Assembly (NCBI GenBank): GCA_946480015.1
Contig: CAMLIL010000001.1
Span: 1 to 64,000, forward strand
DNA from: an uncultured Oxalobacteraceae bacterium
Lineage (GTDB): Bacteria; Pseudomonadota; Gammaproteobacteria; Burkholderiales; Burkholderiaceae
Length of the DNA: 64,000 nucleotides
Reading direction: 5' to 3'
The position numbers were made by a program, and so were the translations under genes. The notes below the pieces were generated by a model that was not told where the DNA came from, did no database searches, and was given only the letters and a program-made list of their open reading frames with translations. How positions within the stretch are numbered: position 1 is the stretch's first letter; every line of letters begins with the position of its first letter. Below, piece after piece: positions 45,558-53,532 of the stretch.

Positions 45558-46055
45558 TCAGGTAATCTTTGTGACGCCCTCCTTTCGTAAATGATGTGAT
45601 GTGTTAACCTTGCCTTTCCACTGGCTCAGTTTCTTTGTCGAGCCGTCCGGGTTTCTTCGAAGACTCATCACGATGTCGACCTTGGCGAAAAGATGGTCGC
45701 GGGCAGCATAGAAGACATCATGGCAGTAGTTTTCGCTTGCAAAAAATTGCATGACCCAGCATGTTCCACCTTCATTCCACTCCGAATAATGTAACAACAC
45801 ATATGGATCATTGATCCAGCGTGCTTCGACATCGGGCGCCAGAAATGCCCAGGTAATAAACCCGACGGGATTTTCGCCGGCATAAACCACGGCAAGCTGA
45901 TCGACCTGAAGAGCCGGCTCGATCCAGTGCGTCATGCTCGAAAGTGGAAACGTCGAGTATTCCGGATGCTTGGACATCAAGGATGCGACGGCGCCTATCT
46001 CATGCAGGACGCCAGATCGACCGGTACGAGGAATGCGAACGCTTAATTTACGCAT
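45558..46055 (-). CDS. HlyC-like toxin-activating acyltransferase (MchD/MceI-like)
   Basis: A 165-residue protein of the RTX toxin-activating lysine-acyltransferase family (PF02794). It has IGAVASLMSKHPEYS with the catalytic-type His30, QLAVVYAGENPVGFITWAFL, and WNEGGTCWVMQFFASEN. In E. coli HlyC the last region carries the catalytic Asp92 (context WFIDWIA); here the aligned residue is Gln103. Start at 46055 overlaps the upstream stop by 8 bases; 46079 is an alternative. In class IIb microcin clusters an HlyC-like protein (MchD/MceI) works with MchC/MceJ to link a siderophore to the peptide C-terminus, so this may be a ligase-type homologue and not a lysine acylase. Confidence 0.85.
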   Translation of the reverse strand: MRKLSVRIPRTGRSGVLHEIGAVASLMSKHPEYSTFPLSSMTHWIEPALQVDQLAVVYAGENPVGFITWAFLAPDVEARWINDPYVLLHYSEWNEGGTCWVMQFFASENYCHDVFYAARDHLFAKVDIVMSLRRNPDGSTKKLSQWKGKVNTSHHLRKEGVTKIT

Positions 46056-47841
46056 GGGAGAACTGCTCCACCGTGTCATTCCAGAACGTGAAGAAGCCTT
46101 TCAGCCCGCTGTCATTGGCCGCCATATTCATCAACCCGTCGAGCCCTCCGACCGCCTTTTCAATCCCGGCGCCGGTCCGATCCCGTTTTACAAGGTATTG
46201 ATTGGCCGCGGCGCAGAATCGTACTTCGACGTTTTTGTCGACCCATAGGCGAACCGAAAATCCATTCCTGTCACCGTACACCGCGTGCGCTTCCCTTCGG
46301 ATGGCCTCAATCGTGCCCGTCGCCGCTTCCCGGACCTCGCCGGCATTCGTGCATTGCGCGACCATCTCATACACGTGATCACATAAATTCTCTTTGTAGA
46401 GCAATGGACGCTCTTTGTTGTACCGAATACAGTTCAATAAGGTCAGGTGATCAAATGCAGGTTCACTGATCCCGGCGCTCCTTGCCGCTGCTTTCACGCG
46501 TGATGCAATGGTTCGGTAAGTCTCCAGCAGCGTCGAAAAAAGGATGGGATGATCGCTGTACGGGAATGCGTCGGGCGATATCCGTTGGCGGTGTAATTCC
46601 AGGCAGATGTCACCCAGATTGAATGTCCCGAAGCCCTTGCGATCGCGCGGATACCGGGCATGCGGACGCCAACGATCATGGCCCAGCCTGGAGAGCCTCA
46701 TCATGCATTGCCTGAGCGCATACAGCTCCACCCTGGCTTGCGGGTCACGTGCGACCACCTCGATCATGGACCGGGGAAAGCCGCACAGCATGACAAAATT
46801 GATCGTCAATTCACTTTCAACCATCTCATGGTAAATATTGCTTAACCATGTTCCATTCGGAAGCGGGACACTATCGGCACGCTCGTTATGAAAGTATTTG
46901 TTCACATAGAACAGCAGCGCATCGAGCTCATGCTTCAACTGTTCATATTCCCGGGTGAATGGCCGGAATCCCTCGATATCGCCATATCCGGGCAACAGGG
47001 AAGAGGTATTGAAGTCGATCCACGCGCCGTCGAGACAGATATTCGATGACGTGATCGTGCCGTGCATCAGGCGGTTTGCATGAGCAAAGGCCATTTGTTC
47101 GGCAAATCGATATGCGACCTCGGCTAGCCCATGGACGAGCCGATAGTCGGGCGTTGCCGAGGCGAGATCCGTTTCACTGAGCGTCCTGGGTGTCGGCAGC
47201 AGGAAAGGCAGCATCACGATCAAACGCCGTACACGCTCCGCGTCAGGTACGAGTTTTCGCGCTATCGTGTCGCCAGGATTGAAATACGGCGCCCGCATGA
47301 AATGGGCCGGCCGCCATTTGAACTGGCGCACCGCCAGCCCACGCGCCGTATCGCGCATCAAGAATTCGTAACCTTGGGGCGCCTGGGCCCTTGATTCGAT
47401 AACAGCCAGATTCCTTGCGGCGCCATGGGGAAGGGCCGCGTGAAAAAATTCCCCCCACAGCGCTTCCTCGACCGATGCCGCCAATGTGCAATATCCAAAC
47501 AGGCGCTCTTTTTGGACGCTGCGCGTATAACCGGTCAGACAATTAATGCCTGCTCCCTTGACCACATAGTCGTCGCTGTAGAACGCGCGTGCACCGCCAC
47601 CATTTCGGTGAATACCGCCGCCTCCATAACGCTCCACATGGAGTTGGCGGACCGGCGCATTTCGCGAGCCGGCTTTTACTACCGGTATATGCCACGCAAA
47701 TCGCTCCACGACTTCTTCATCCGTTCCGGGAAAAACGAGATCGCCGTTACGCCAGGCTAGCGCCGCATCCGCCAGCCGCTCGTGCGGACATAAGGCGAAC
47801 GCTTCAACTTTCGCTGCAGCCTGGTAGTCGGAGAATTCCAT
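46048..47841 (-). CDS. SelO-like kinase-fold protein, MchC/MceJ-like candidate
   Basis: A 597-residue cytosolic protein. Motifs in order resemble SelO (protein AMPylase, kinase fold): glycine-rich ERYGGGGIHRNGGGARAF (~70-87), VVKGAGINCLTG with Lys95 (compare LKGAGPTPYSR), a helix with EALWGEFFHAALP (Glu131, compare SEAMHALGIP), and HGTITSSNICLDGAWIDFNT (Asn267, Asp276; compare NTDNMSILGLTIDYG). The C-terminal ~300 residues are unassigned. First gene of the operon and coupled to the HlyC-like gene. Its size and pairing fit MchC/MceJ of class IIb microcins, whose partner-dependent reaction uses ATP. AMP transfer to the peptide or a sugar is my inference. Confidence 0.65.
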   Translation of the reverse strand: MEFSDYQAAAKVEAFALCPHERLADAALAWRNGDLVFPGTDEEVVERFAWHIPVVKAGSRNAPVRQLHVERYGGGGIHRNGGGARAFYSDDYVVKGAGINCLTGYTRSVQKERLFGYCTLAASVEEALWGEFFHAALPHGAARNLAVIESRAQAPQGYEFLMRDTARGLAVRQFKWRPAHFMRAPYFNPGDTIARKLVPDAERVRRLIVMLPFLLPTPRTLSETDLASATPDYRLVHGLAEVAYRFAEQMAFAHANRLMHGTITSSNICLDGAWIDFNTSSLLPGYGDIEGFRPFTREYEQLKHELDALLFYVNKYFHNERADSVPLPNGTWLSNIYHEMVESELTINFVMLCGFPRSMIEVVARDPQARVELYALRQCMMRLSRLGHDRWRPHARYPRDRKGFGTFNLGDICLELHRQRISPDAFPYSDHPILFSTLLETYRTIASRVKAAARSAGISEPAFDHLTLLNCIRYNKERPLLYKENLCDHVYEMVAQCTNAGEVREAATGTIEAIRREAHAVYGDRNGFSVRLWVDKNVEVRFCAAANQYLVKRDRTGAGIEKAVGGLDGLMNMAANDSGLKGFFTFWNDTVEQFSHA

Positions 47842-48188
47842 CGAAATGTTGTCAGTTAGTCTCTATTGGCGGCAAATTTTAACCACATGTTTTTAAGAAG
47901 TCCACTGTCAATTCGAAAATATTTCCAACGTGATTTTTCGTTATAATCCTTAAAAACGAACATCGTTACAATCTCAGCCATACGGGGATAAACCCTGGTC
48001 GTTTTTGGCGGAGTCATCGCGCGTGGTTTGTTGGCAAAGCCGGTGGAAAGAGCGCTGCGGGGTAATCGATGAAGCGGTGGGAAAATTCGAGAATGCGATG
48101 TGCGGCTTGAGTCGATTGCGGCTGTTGATGCCGCATCCGAGGTCAGTATTTTGCGCAAGGTTTTTTAACCGAGCCGAAAACCAAGGCC
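47842..48188 (-). promoter_or_regulatory. AT-rich leader of the glycopeptide operon
   Basis: 347 bases without a supported gene. The part next to the operon (47842-47990) is very AT-rich. On the minus strand a TTGACA lies at 47911-47906, about 65 bases before the operon ATG, with TTAAAAT downstream at a spacing longer than ideal. TATAAT occurs on the plus strand near 47941. I cannot fix a transcription start. Confidence 0.35.
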
Positions 48189-48788
48189 GTGGAAAATGAC
48201 GGGGATTTTGCGCGAGCGGGAATGGCGGTTCGTTATGGGTTCAACCGTTTGCCGGCCTTTGCCAGTTGTCCCCGGCAGGCGCTGCTCAGCAATCGACTGT
48301 TCCTAGAGATGCTACCAGGATACGAGCTGGACAAGAAGTCTGACGGAATCCTGAAAGCCAACACGCTACGGGCGCCAAAGGTGAAAGCAGAGATTCTCCC
48401 CGGCCTCTCCTCGGCGCGGTCGCAACTCATGACGTTCGAAAGCCCGTTCGGGGTGCCCGCAGTGTGCAGTGCGCTGCTCGCCGAGCGGGCCGCAATGGCA
48501 TTTGTAGGAGCGTCGATCGGCGAAACCGAAACTATTCGGCTCGTGTATCGCCAGTACCTCGAAAAACAAAGGCAGACCTGCACAACGGCACGTGAGCGGT
48601 TGCAGAAGTCCCAGGCTACGATCTGGACGCAGCTTGCTCAAGTGGCAACCGAGAAGCGCATCTGCATGCGGCAGGATACGGCCAAAGGGAGCAGCGTCGA
48701 TGGATGCTATCGGGGAAGCTACGTGGTACAACTGGCTGGATCAACCGCAACACGGGAGCGCAGCTCGATCCCGAGGCGATCAGCCTGA
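48189..48788 (+). CDS. Hypothetical ORF fused to a GH5 remnant
   Basis: A 199-codon open frame. Residues ~1-180 look moderately protein-like, with a charged helical stretch (VYRQYLEKQRQTCTTARERL) and GC-rich third positions. Its last ~18 codons run out of frame through the GH5 remnant at 48734-48808, so the present C-terminus is accidental. Likely a truncated gene whose 3' end was replaced at the rearrangement junction. No family recognised; ATG at 48198 or 48222 could also be the start. Confidence 0.3.
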   Translation: MENDGDFARAGMAVRYGFNRLPAFASCPRQALLSNRLFLEMLPGYELDKKSDGILKANTLRAPKVKAEILPGLSSARSQLMTFESPFGVPAVCSALLAERAAMAFVGASIGETETIRLVYRQYLEKQRQTCTTARERLQKSQATIWTQLAQVATEKRICMRQDTAKGSSVDGCYRGSYVVQLAGSTATRERSSIPRRSA

Positions 48789-48808
48789 TCGTCAACGCGA
48801 GCAACTGA
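48734..48808 (+). pseudogene. GH5 cellulase fragment, right piece
   Basis: Reads GWINRNTGAQLDPEAISLIV then NASN and a stop, aligned with GVIDRNSGAPRDPEMISLIV at the C-terminus of the intact GH5 62 bases downstream. It continues exactly where the 32423-32458 piece (YWDTG) stops. The two pieces share only a TG at the breakpoints. Confidence 0.75.
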
Positions 48809-48870
48809 TGCGGCGGTACAATTGCCGAGTAGCGTGCACACGCGCCGCCCGGTCCTCTGTTTTATGAAAG

Positions 48871-50040
48871 ATGAAAATGAAGCCTGTTCTCTCCTGGATG
48901 GCGCCATCGTTGGCGGCCCTGGCCCTGGTTACGCTATCGGCCTGGGGCGGCAACGCCTCCGCGCAGGCGACCGCGCCTGCACCCGCACCCGCCCCCACAC
49001 CTGCCGCCGACGGCACCGCCGGCGTCATTCGCAACCTGACGAGCGTGCAGCTGTCGGCGCTGATGTCGCCCGGCATCAACATTGGCAACACCCTGGAGGC
49101 TCTCCCCGCGGAGACCTCGTGGGGCAACCCGATGATCACGCAAAAGCTGCTGGACGGCTACAGGGCGGCCGGCTTCAAAACCGTACGCATTCCGGTGTCC
49201 TGGAGCCAGTACGCCGACGCCAACAACAACATCAGCGCAGCCTGGATGGCGCGTGTGACGCAAGTGGTCGATTATGCCCACAAGGCCGGCCTGTACGCGA
49301 TCATCAACGTCCACTGGGACGGCGGCTGGATCGACCATGCCACCTATGCCCGCCAGGCGGCGATCAACGCCAAGCTGAGCAAATTCTGGACCCAGATCGC
49401 CAACAACTTCAAGAATTACGACGACACCGTGCTGTTCGCAGGTACCAACGAAGTGGGGGAACCGAACACCTGGGGGACGCCGACCACGGAGCAGGCCGCT
49501 GTGCAGAACAGCTTTAACCAGACGTTCGTGAACGCGGTGCGCGCCACCGGCGGCAACAACGCCAAGCGCCACCTGGTCGTGCAAGCCTATTACACCGACA
49601 TCAACCGCTCCGTCATCAACACGATTCCAAAGGACACGATCGCCAACCGCCTGTTCATGGAAGTGCATTACTACGACCCCTACCACTTCACCATCAACGG
49701 CGACAGCAAGATCTGGCAGTGGGGCGCCAGCGCCACCGATCCGGCCGCCACCGATAACTGGGGCGACGAAGCCTGGGTCGACGGCCAGTTCCAGAAAATG
49801 AAGACGCGCTACGTCGACCAGAACGTGGCGGTGCTGGTGGGCGAGTACGGCGCCTACTCCAAGCCGAAATACCCCGGGATGCAGGCCTATGCGAAGAAAT
49901 GGGCCGCCTACGTCACGCGCTCGTCGTACCAGCACGGCCTGGTGCCGGTCTATTGGGACACCGGCGGCGTGATCGACCGCAATTCGGGAGCGCCGCGCGA
50001 TCCCGAGATGATCAGCCTGATCGTCAACGCCGCCAAATAA
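48871..50040 (+). CDS. Secreted GH5 endoglucanase (cellulase)
   Basis: A 389-residue exported glycoside hydrolase family 5 enzyme. A signal peptide (SWMAPSLAALALVTLSAWG, cleavage near ASAQA) and an Ala/Pro linker are followed by the catalytic TIM barrel: SPGINIGNTLEA, GFKTVRIPVSW, AIINVHWDGGW, the acid/base Glu194 in GTNEVGEP, FMEVHYYDPYHF, and the nucleophile Glu (~324) in VLVGEYGAYSK. It cleaves beta-1,4-glucan in plant cell walls. It is preceded immediately by the remnant of a second, related GH5 gene, so the locus once held at least two copies in tandem. Confidence 0.93.
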   Translation: MKMKPVLSWMAPSLAALALVTLSAWGGNASAQATAPAPAPAPTPAADGTAGVIRNLTSVQLSALMSPGINIGNTLEALPAETSWGNPMITQKLLDGYRAAGFKTVRIPVSWSQYADANNNISAAWMARVTQVVDYAHKAGLYAIINVHWDGGWIDHATYARQAAINAKLSKFWTQIANNFKNYDDTVLFAGTNEVGEPNTWGTPTTEQAAVQNSFNQTFVNAVRATGGNNAKRHLVVQAYYTDINRSVINTIPKDTIANRLFMEVHYYDPYHFTINGDSKIWQWGASATDPAATDNWGDEAWVDGQFQKMKTRYVDQNVAVLVGEYGAYSKPKYPGMQAYAKKWAAYVTRSSYQHGLVPVYWDTGGVIDRNSGAPRDPEMISLIVNAAK

Positions 50041-50065
50041 GCGCTTCGATGCGCTGACAGCCGAC

Positions 50066-52018
50066 TCAGTTCGGCCGAAGCGCAACCCGCGTCGGCGCGT
50101 CGCGATCGGCCGCGAGCCAGGCGCCGTCCTGCCGCAGTTCGACCACCTGGATCGAACTGCGCCGGGTGGCATAATTGTCCGCCTTGGTGTTACGCCTGCC
50201 GGGATGGGTGAAATAGAACAGCCACGCACGATCGCCACTGACCACCACGTCCGCATGGCCACCGATGACCTGGTCATCCTTGCCCGTACCGGGCTGCTCG
50301 AGCAGATTGCCCGGCTGGCGGCTCCAGTTCAAGCCATCGTCGGAGCGGTACACGGCCAGTCCCTTCCAGACGTCGGTGATCATCCACCACTTGCCGCGCC
50401 AGCGAAACACCTTCGGTCCCTCGCCGGCCTGGTCGCCGATGAGCTTTCCATGGTCGGTCCAGTGTTCCAGATCGCTGCTGTCCGCATACCAGATCGACTT
50501 CCTGTCCGATTCATTGTTGTAGAAAAGGCGCCAGTCGCCGGACGGCAGGCGCACCACCGAGGCATCGATCGCATGCTCGGTCGGCAGCGGGATCTTGCGC
50601 GGATCTCGCCAGGTGCGCAGATCGCGGCTGCTCAGGTGCACGATGTAGCGCGGATGCGCCCAGTCTTCGAAGATGCCGGGAACCACGGTCAGGAACATGT
50701 GATAGATGCCGGCGTCGTCGCGCACGACATCAGGCGCCCACTGCGTGACGTTGGCGCCGCCCATCTCGGGCGGCAGTTCGATGTCGGCCGTGCCGACGTA
50801 CTGCCAGGTCGCGCCTGCGTCGAGCGATTCGGCCATCCCGATCCGTGTGCCGTGCACCCACGCGACGCCGCTCGCACCGGGCAGATTGGCGCGGCGATTT
50901 GTGTAGAGCATGGTCCAGCGGCCGAACGACCCGTTGTACACCACCACCGGATCGGCAGCGCCGTCGAAGACCGGATCGCGGAACAGGGGCTTGGCCGCGA
51001 CCGCGCCGAGGTCGGCCACCGGTTCGCCGAAGTCGGGCGTGCCGTCGGCCTTCCAGTCGATGACCTGGGCGCGCGTATGGCGGTTGGGGTCCTTGAGCTC
51101 TTCGCCAACGATGTCGCGGTAGGTGCGCGCGTGGTAGACGAGGATATCGGTCTTGCCGTCGGGCGTGGTGGTGAAGCTGTTGTGCCCCGGACCGTACTGG
51201 CCGTTGGCAGCGCTGCTTTTGAACACCTGCTCCGGCGACTTTTTCCATGCCTTGGGATCGAGCAGATCGGCCTTCGCATCGGCCGTCAGCATGCCCATTG
51301 CATAGTTGGCGTCGGTCGCGCTGGCCGAGTAGGTCAGGAACACCTTTCCATTCTTGACGAGCACCGCCGGCGCCTCGTTGACGGCGTATTTGACCTTTTC
51401 CCAGGGATACTCCGGCATGGTCAGCATGGTCACCTTGCCGGTGATCGCCGATGGCGTACGCATCTTGACAATGTAGATGTTGGTCCCCTTGCCCTCTTCC
51501 GGCGTGCGGCCTTGCTGTACCCAGACGAAATAGCGCTGCCCCTGGTGTGTGAAGGTCGTCGCGTCGAGCGAGAAACTGTCCCAGCCGGTGTCGATCCGGC
51601 CGAGTTCTTTCCACTCGCCCTTGAACGGATCGGCTGACGCGTTCGAGAGGACGTAAGGGCGGATCGCCCACGGCGCATCGGCGCGGCCGGCGGTGAAGTA
51701 GATGTACCACACGCCGTCGATGTGATGGATCTCCGGCGCCCAGATGTGATAGCTCATCGGGCCCGACGCATGCTTGCGCCACAGCACCTTTGTCTCGGCC
51801 GTCGCCAGCGCGTTCAGGTCGCGCGTGCGGCGCACTTCGATGCGGTCGTACTCGGGCGCCGTGGCGGTGAAGTAGTAATTCCCGTCGGTGTGCAATACCA
51901 CGAAGGGGTCGGCGCGCTGGAGCGCGAGCGGGTTGTTGAACGTGATCCCGGGCGCCGCCGACGCGGCGCCCGCGACCAAGAACAGGATGCCTGCGAGCAG
52001 ATTGAACAGTCGTGTCAT
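50066..52018 (-). CDS. Secreted GH43-type glycosidase, two propeller-like modules
   Basis: A 650-residue exported protein with a signal peptide (LFNLLAGILFLVAGAASAAP). The N-terminal half is a GH43/GH117-like five-blade propeller: NPLALQRADPFVVLHTDG (ADP, catalytic base), SYHIWAPEIHHIDGVWYIYF, DATTFTHQGQRYFVW, VNEAPAVLVKNGKVFL and the GHNSFTTTPDG region. The second half repeats the propeller pattern (RDPVFDGAADPVVVY, QWAPDVVRDDAGIYHMFLT, DASVVRLPSGDWRLFY, EGPKVFRWRGKWW). Family activities are arabinofuranosidase or xylosidase on plant hemicellulose. It has a palindromic operator upstream and converges with GH5. Confidence 0.9.
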   Translation of the reverse strand: MTRLFNLLAGILFLVAGAASAAPGITFNNPLALQRADPFVVLHTDGNYYFTATAPEYDRIEVRRTRDLNALATAETKVLWRKHASGPMSYHIWAPEIHHIDGVWYIYFTAGRADAPWAIRPYVLSNASADPFKGEWKELGRIDTGWDSFSLDATTFTHQGQRYFVWVQQGRTPEEGKGTNIYIVKMRTPSAITGKVTMLTMPEYPWEKVKYAVNEAPAVLVKNGKVFLTYSASATDANYAMGMLTADAKADLLDPKAWKKSPEQVFKSSAANGQYGPGHNSFTTTPDGKTDILVYHARTYRDIVGEELKDPNRHTRAQVIDWKADGTPDFGEPVADLGAVAAKPLFRDPVFDGAADPVVVYNGSFGRWTMLYTNRRANLPGASGVAWVHGTRIGMAESLDAGATWQYVGTADIELPPEMGGANVTQWAPDVVRDDAGIYHMFLTVVPGIFEDWAHPRYIVHLSSRDLRTWRDPRKIPLPTEHAIDASVVRLPSGDWRLFYNNESDRKSIWYADSSDLEHWTDHGKLIGDQAGEGPKVFRWRGKWWMITDVWKGLAVYRSDDGLNWSRQPGNLLEQPGTGKDDQVIGGHADVVVSGDRAWLFYFTHPGRRNTKADNYATRRSSIQVVELRQDGAWLAADRDAPTRVALRPN

Positions 52019-52259
52019 GGCTTTTCAGGGGTGGGTTTTAGCGTGCCGAATGATTACTTCTTGATTGGTGCAAACTTTGCGCCAATTGTGTATTGTTATC
52101 GATAACACTATCAGAGCATGACCATGATGTCCAGCAGAAAACTTACCTCAATGGCGGTGTTACAGGGACGGCGCGCTTCTGGAAAGTGGGCAACGGCAAA
52201 AAGATGGATGGCTTGTCCTGCCCGGCACAGACCATGAATTGTAAGATCGGTAAGGCCGT
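52019..52259. other. Host-prophage junction region
   Basis: 241 bases between the GH43 start and the last prophage gene. It holds the GH43 operator and a short plus-strand open frame from 52093 that is not protein-like. The prophage end should lie here, but I cannot identify a Mu-type terminus or a target duplication by eye. Confidence 0.4.
52094..52107. promoter_or_regulatory. Perfect palindromic operator upstream of GH43
   Basis: TGTTATCGATAACA is a perfect 14-bp palindrome with a central CG, the form of LacI-family operators. It lies 75 bases upstream of the GH43 start codon and probably mediates sugar-responsive repression. Confidence 0.65.
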
Positions 52260-52682
52260 CTACTTGGTTTGCGTCGCTGGCGGGGCTAATCCCGGCGCGC
52301 TAGCCGGAACATTGATGATGATCGGTGGAGATACGACCGGCGCCGTAGACGGCGCCTTCGAGTTATTGATGACAACCGTAAGGATCGCAATTGTGACTGT
52401 TGCAAATCCAAGAGCAGTCAGCACGCCCCACTTGATAAGGTCGGTGGTGTTCTTGTGCATTTCGCTCCGCAACTTGGCGAGGTCAGCGCGCAAGTCGGCA
52501 AAACCAGTCTTTACCGAGCTGTCAAAATTCGCCAGCCGCGCATCGACCTTCGCTTCGCTAGCGACGAGCTTGGCATCTATTTCGGGAGGTGTCATGTCGT
52601 GTAACGCGCCGCGCAGCGGTGCACTGGTTTTCACGTAAATTTGCACCTCCGAGTTGTCAAAAATCCGCCCGAAGGCGGACAT
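52260..52682 (-). CDS. Small membrane protein with coiled coil, prophage end
   Basis: A 140-residue protein starting after GGAG at 52682. An N-terminal ~45 residues precede a coiled coil (KVDARLANFDSSVKTGFADL, RADLAKLRSEMHKNT), then one membrane helix (WGVLTALGFATVTIAILTVV) and a Pro/Ala tail. Similar small coiled-coil membrane proteins occur at prophage ends; the role is unknown. It is the gene nearest the host junction. Confidence 0.7.
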   Translation of the reverse strand: MSAFGRIFDNSEVQIYVKTSAPLRGALHDMTPPEIDAKLVASEAKVDARLANFDSSVKTGFADLRADLAKLRSEMHKNTTDLIKWGVLTALGFATVTIAILTVVINNSKAPSTAPVVSPPIIINVPASAPGLAPPATQTK

Positions 52683-52740
52683 TTAACTCCGATGTCGCAG
52701 CAGCCTGAGCGGCGCACTCATCTAACGCCTTGCTAGGGTG

Positions 52741-53532
52741 TCAAAACAAGCTATCAACAGCCGCTGCATCCCAGTTGCAGATCACCAACTCCTTGCTGGT
52801 TTCCGGCTGTCCGTGGGCATTGGAGACGCTGTACTTGATATCCAGCCCCATCATGTGCAGGCCGCTGTACGCTTCACGGATCGCCGGATGATCGTTGATC
52901 GACACCATCACCTTGCCCTTGCAGGTTCGCATGAATTCGGCCATCTGCACGTACTCATCGAACGGGAAGTCCACCCCATAGCCCTCGGTCTCCCAGTATG
53001 GCGGATCGCAGTAGAAGAACGTGTGCGGCCGGTCGTAGCGCTTCATGCAATCCAGCCACGTCAGGTTTTCCACATAGGTGCCTGATAGTCGGAGGTGCGC
53101 GGCGCTTAACGCCTCCTCAATGCGGCAGAGGTTGATCGGCGATCCGGTCGTCGCAGTGCCGAAGGTCTGGCCGTTCACCTTGCCGCCGAAGGCATGCTGC
53201 TGCAGGTAGTAGAAGCGCGCGGCGCGTTGGATATCGGTCAAGGTCCGCGTATCGGTCAACTGTTGCCACTTGAACACCTGTCGGCTGCTGATGGCCCACT
53301 TGAACTGGCGGACGAATTCCTCCAAGTGGTGCTGCACGACGCGGTACAGGTTGATCAGGTCGCCGTTAATATCGTTGATGACCTCGGTCGCGGCCGGGAA
53401 CGGCCGCAGGAAGTACAGGGCCGCGCCACCGCAGAACACCTCGACGTAGCACTCGTGCTTAGGGAACAGCGGGATCAGCTTGTCGGCCAAGCGGCGCTTG
53501 CCGCCGAGCCACGGAATGATGGGATTGGTCAC
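52741..53532 (-). CDS. dam: Phage DNA adenine methylase (D12 class)
   Basis: A 263-residue adenine-specific DNA methyltransferase. GTG at 53532 begins MTNPIIPWLGGKRRL, matching the usual start (motif I, PWxGGK), with TGGAG 9 bases upstream; a GTG at 53586 gives a longer form. FCGGAALYFLRP and the catalytic YCDPPYWETEG (DPPY motif) are intact. It methylates adenine in a short recognition sequence, probably protecting phage DNA from host restriction. It overlaps com by 74 bases, recalling the com-mom arrangement of phage Mu, where Com controls translation of the modification gene. Confidence 0.92.
   Translation of the reverse strand: MTNPIIPWLGGKRRLADKLIPLFPKHECYVEVFCGGAALYFLRPFPAATEVINDINGDLINLYRVVQHHLEEFVRQFKWAISSRQVFKWQQLTDTRTLTDIQRAARFYYLQQHAFGGKVNGQTFGTATTGSPINLCRIEEALSAAHLRLSGTYVENLTWLDCMKRYDRPHTFFYCDPPYWETEGYGVDFPFDEYVQMAEFMRTCKGKVMVSINDHPAIREAYSGLHMMGLDIKYSVSNAHGQPETSKELVICNWDAAAVDSLF

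Larger units (their letters stand above)
34529..47841 (-). other. Candidate hydroxyproline-rich glycopeptide (microcin/RiPP) biosynthetic operon
   Basis: Eleven same-strand genes with overlaps or short gaps, read from 47841 down: SelO-like/MchC-like protein, HlyC-like acyltransferase, GG-leader polyproline precursor, exported alpha/beta hydrolase, HlyD adaptor, C39 ABC exporter, prolyl 4-hydroxylase, glycosyltransferase-like protein, UDP-glucuronate decarboxylase, DUF6625 protein and a chitin-synthase-like GT2. ATGA overlaps occur at 44002-44005 and 40375-40378. Base composition is AT-richer than the flanks. No outer-membrane TolC and no obvious immunity gene are included. Confidence 0.75.

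Noticed and set aside
47856..48158. 100-codon minus-strand frame upstream of the operon
   Set aside because: No ribosome site, mixed composition, and it covers the AT-rich leader where the operon promoter should be.
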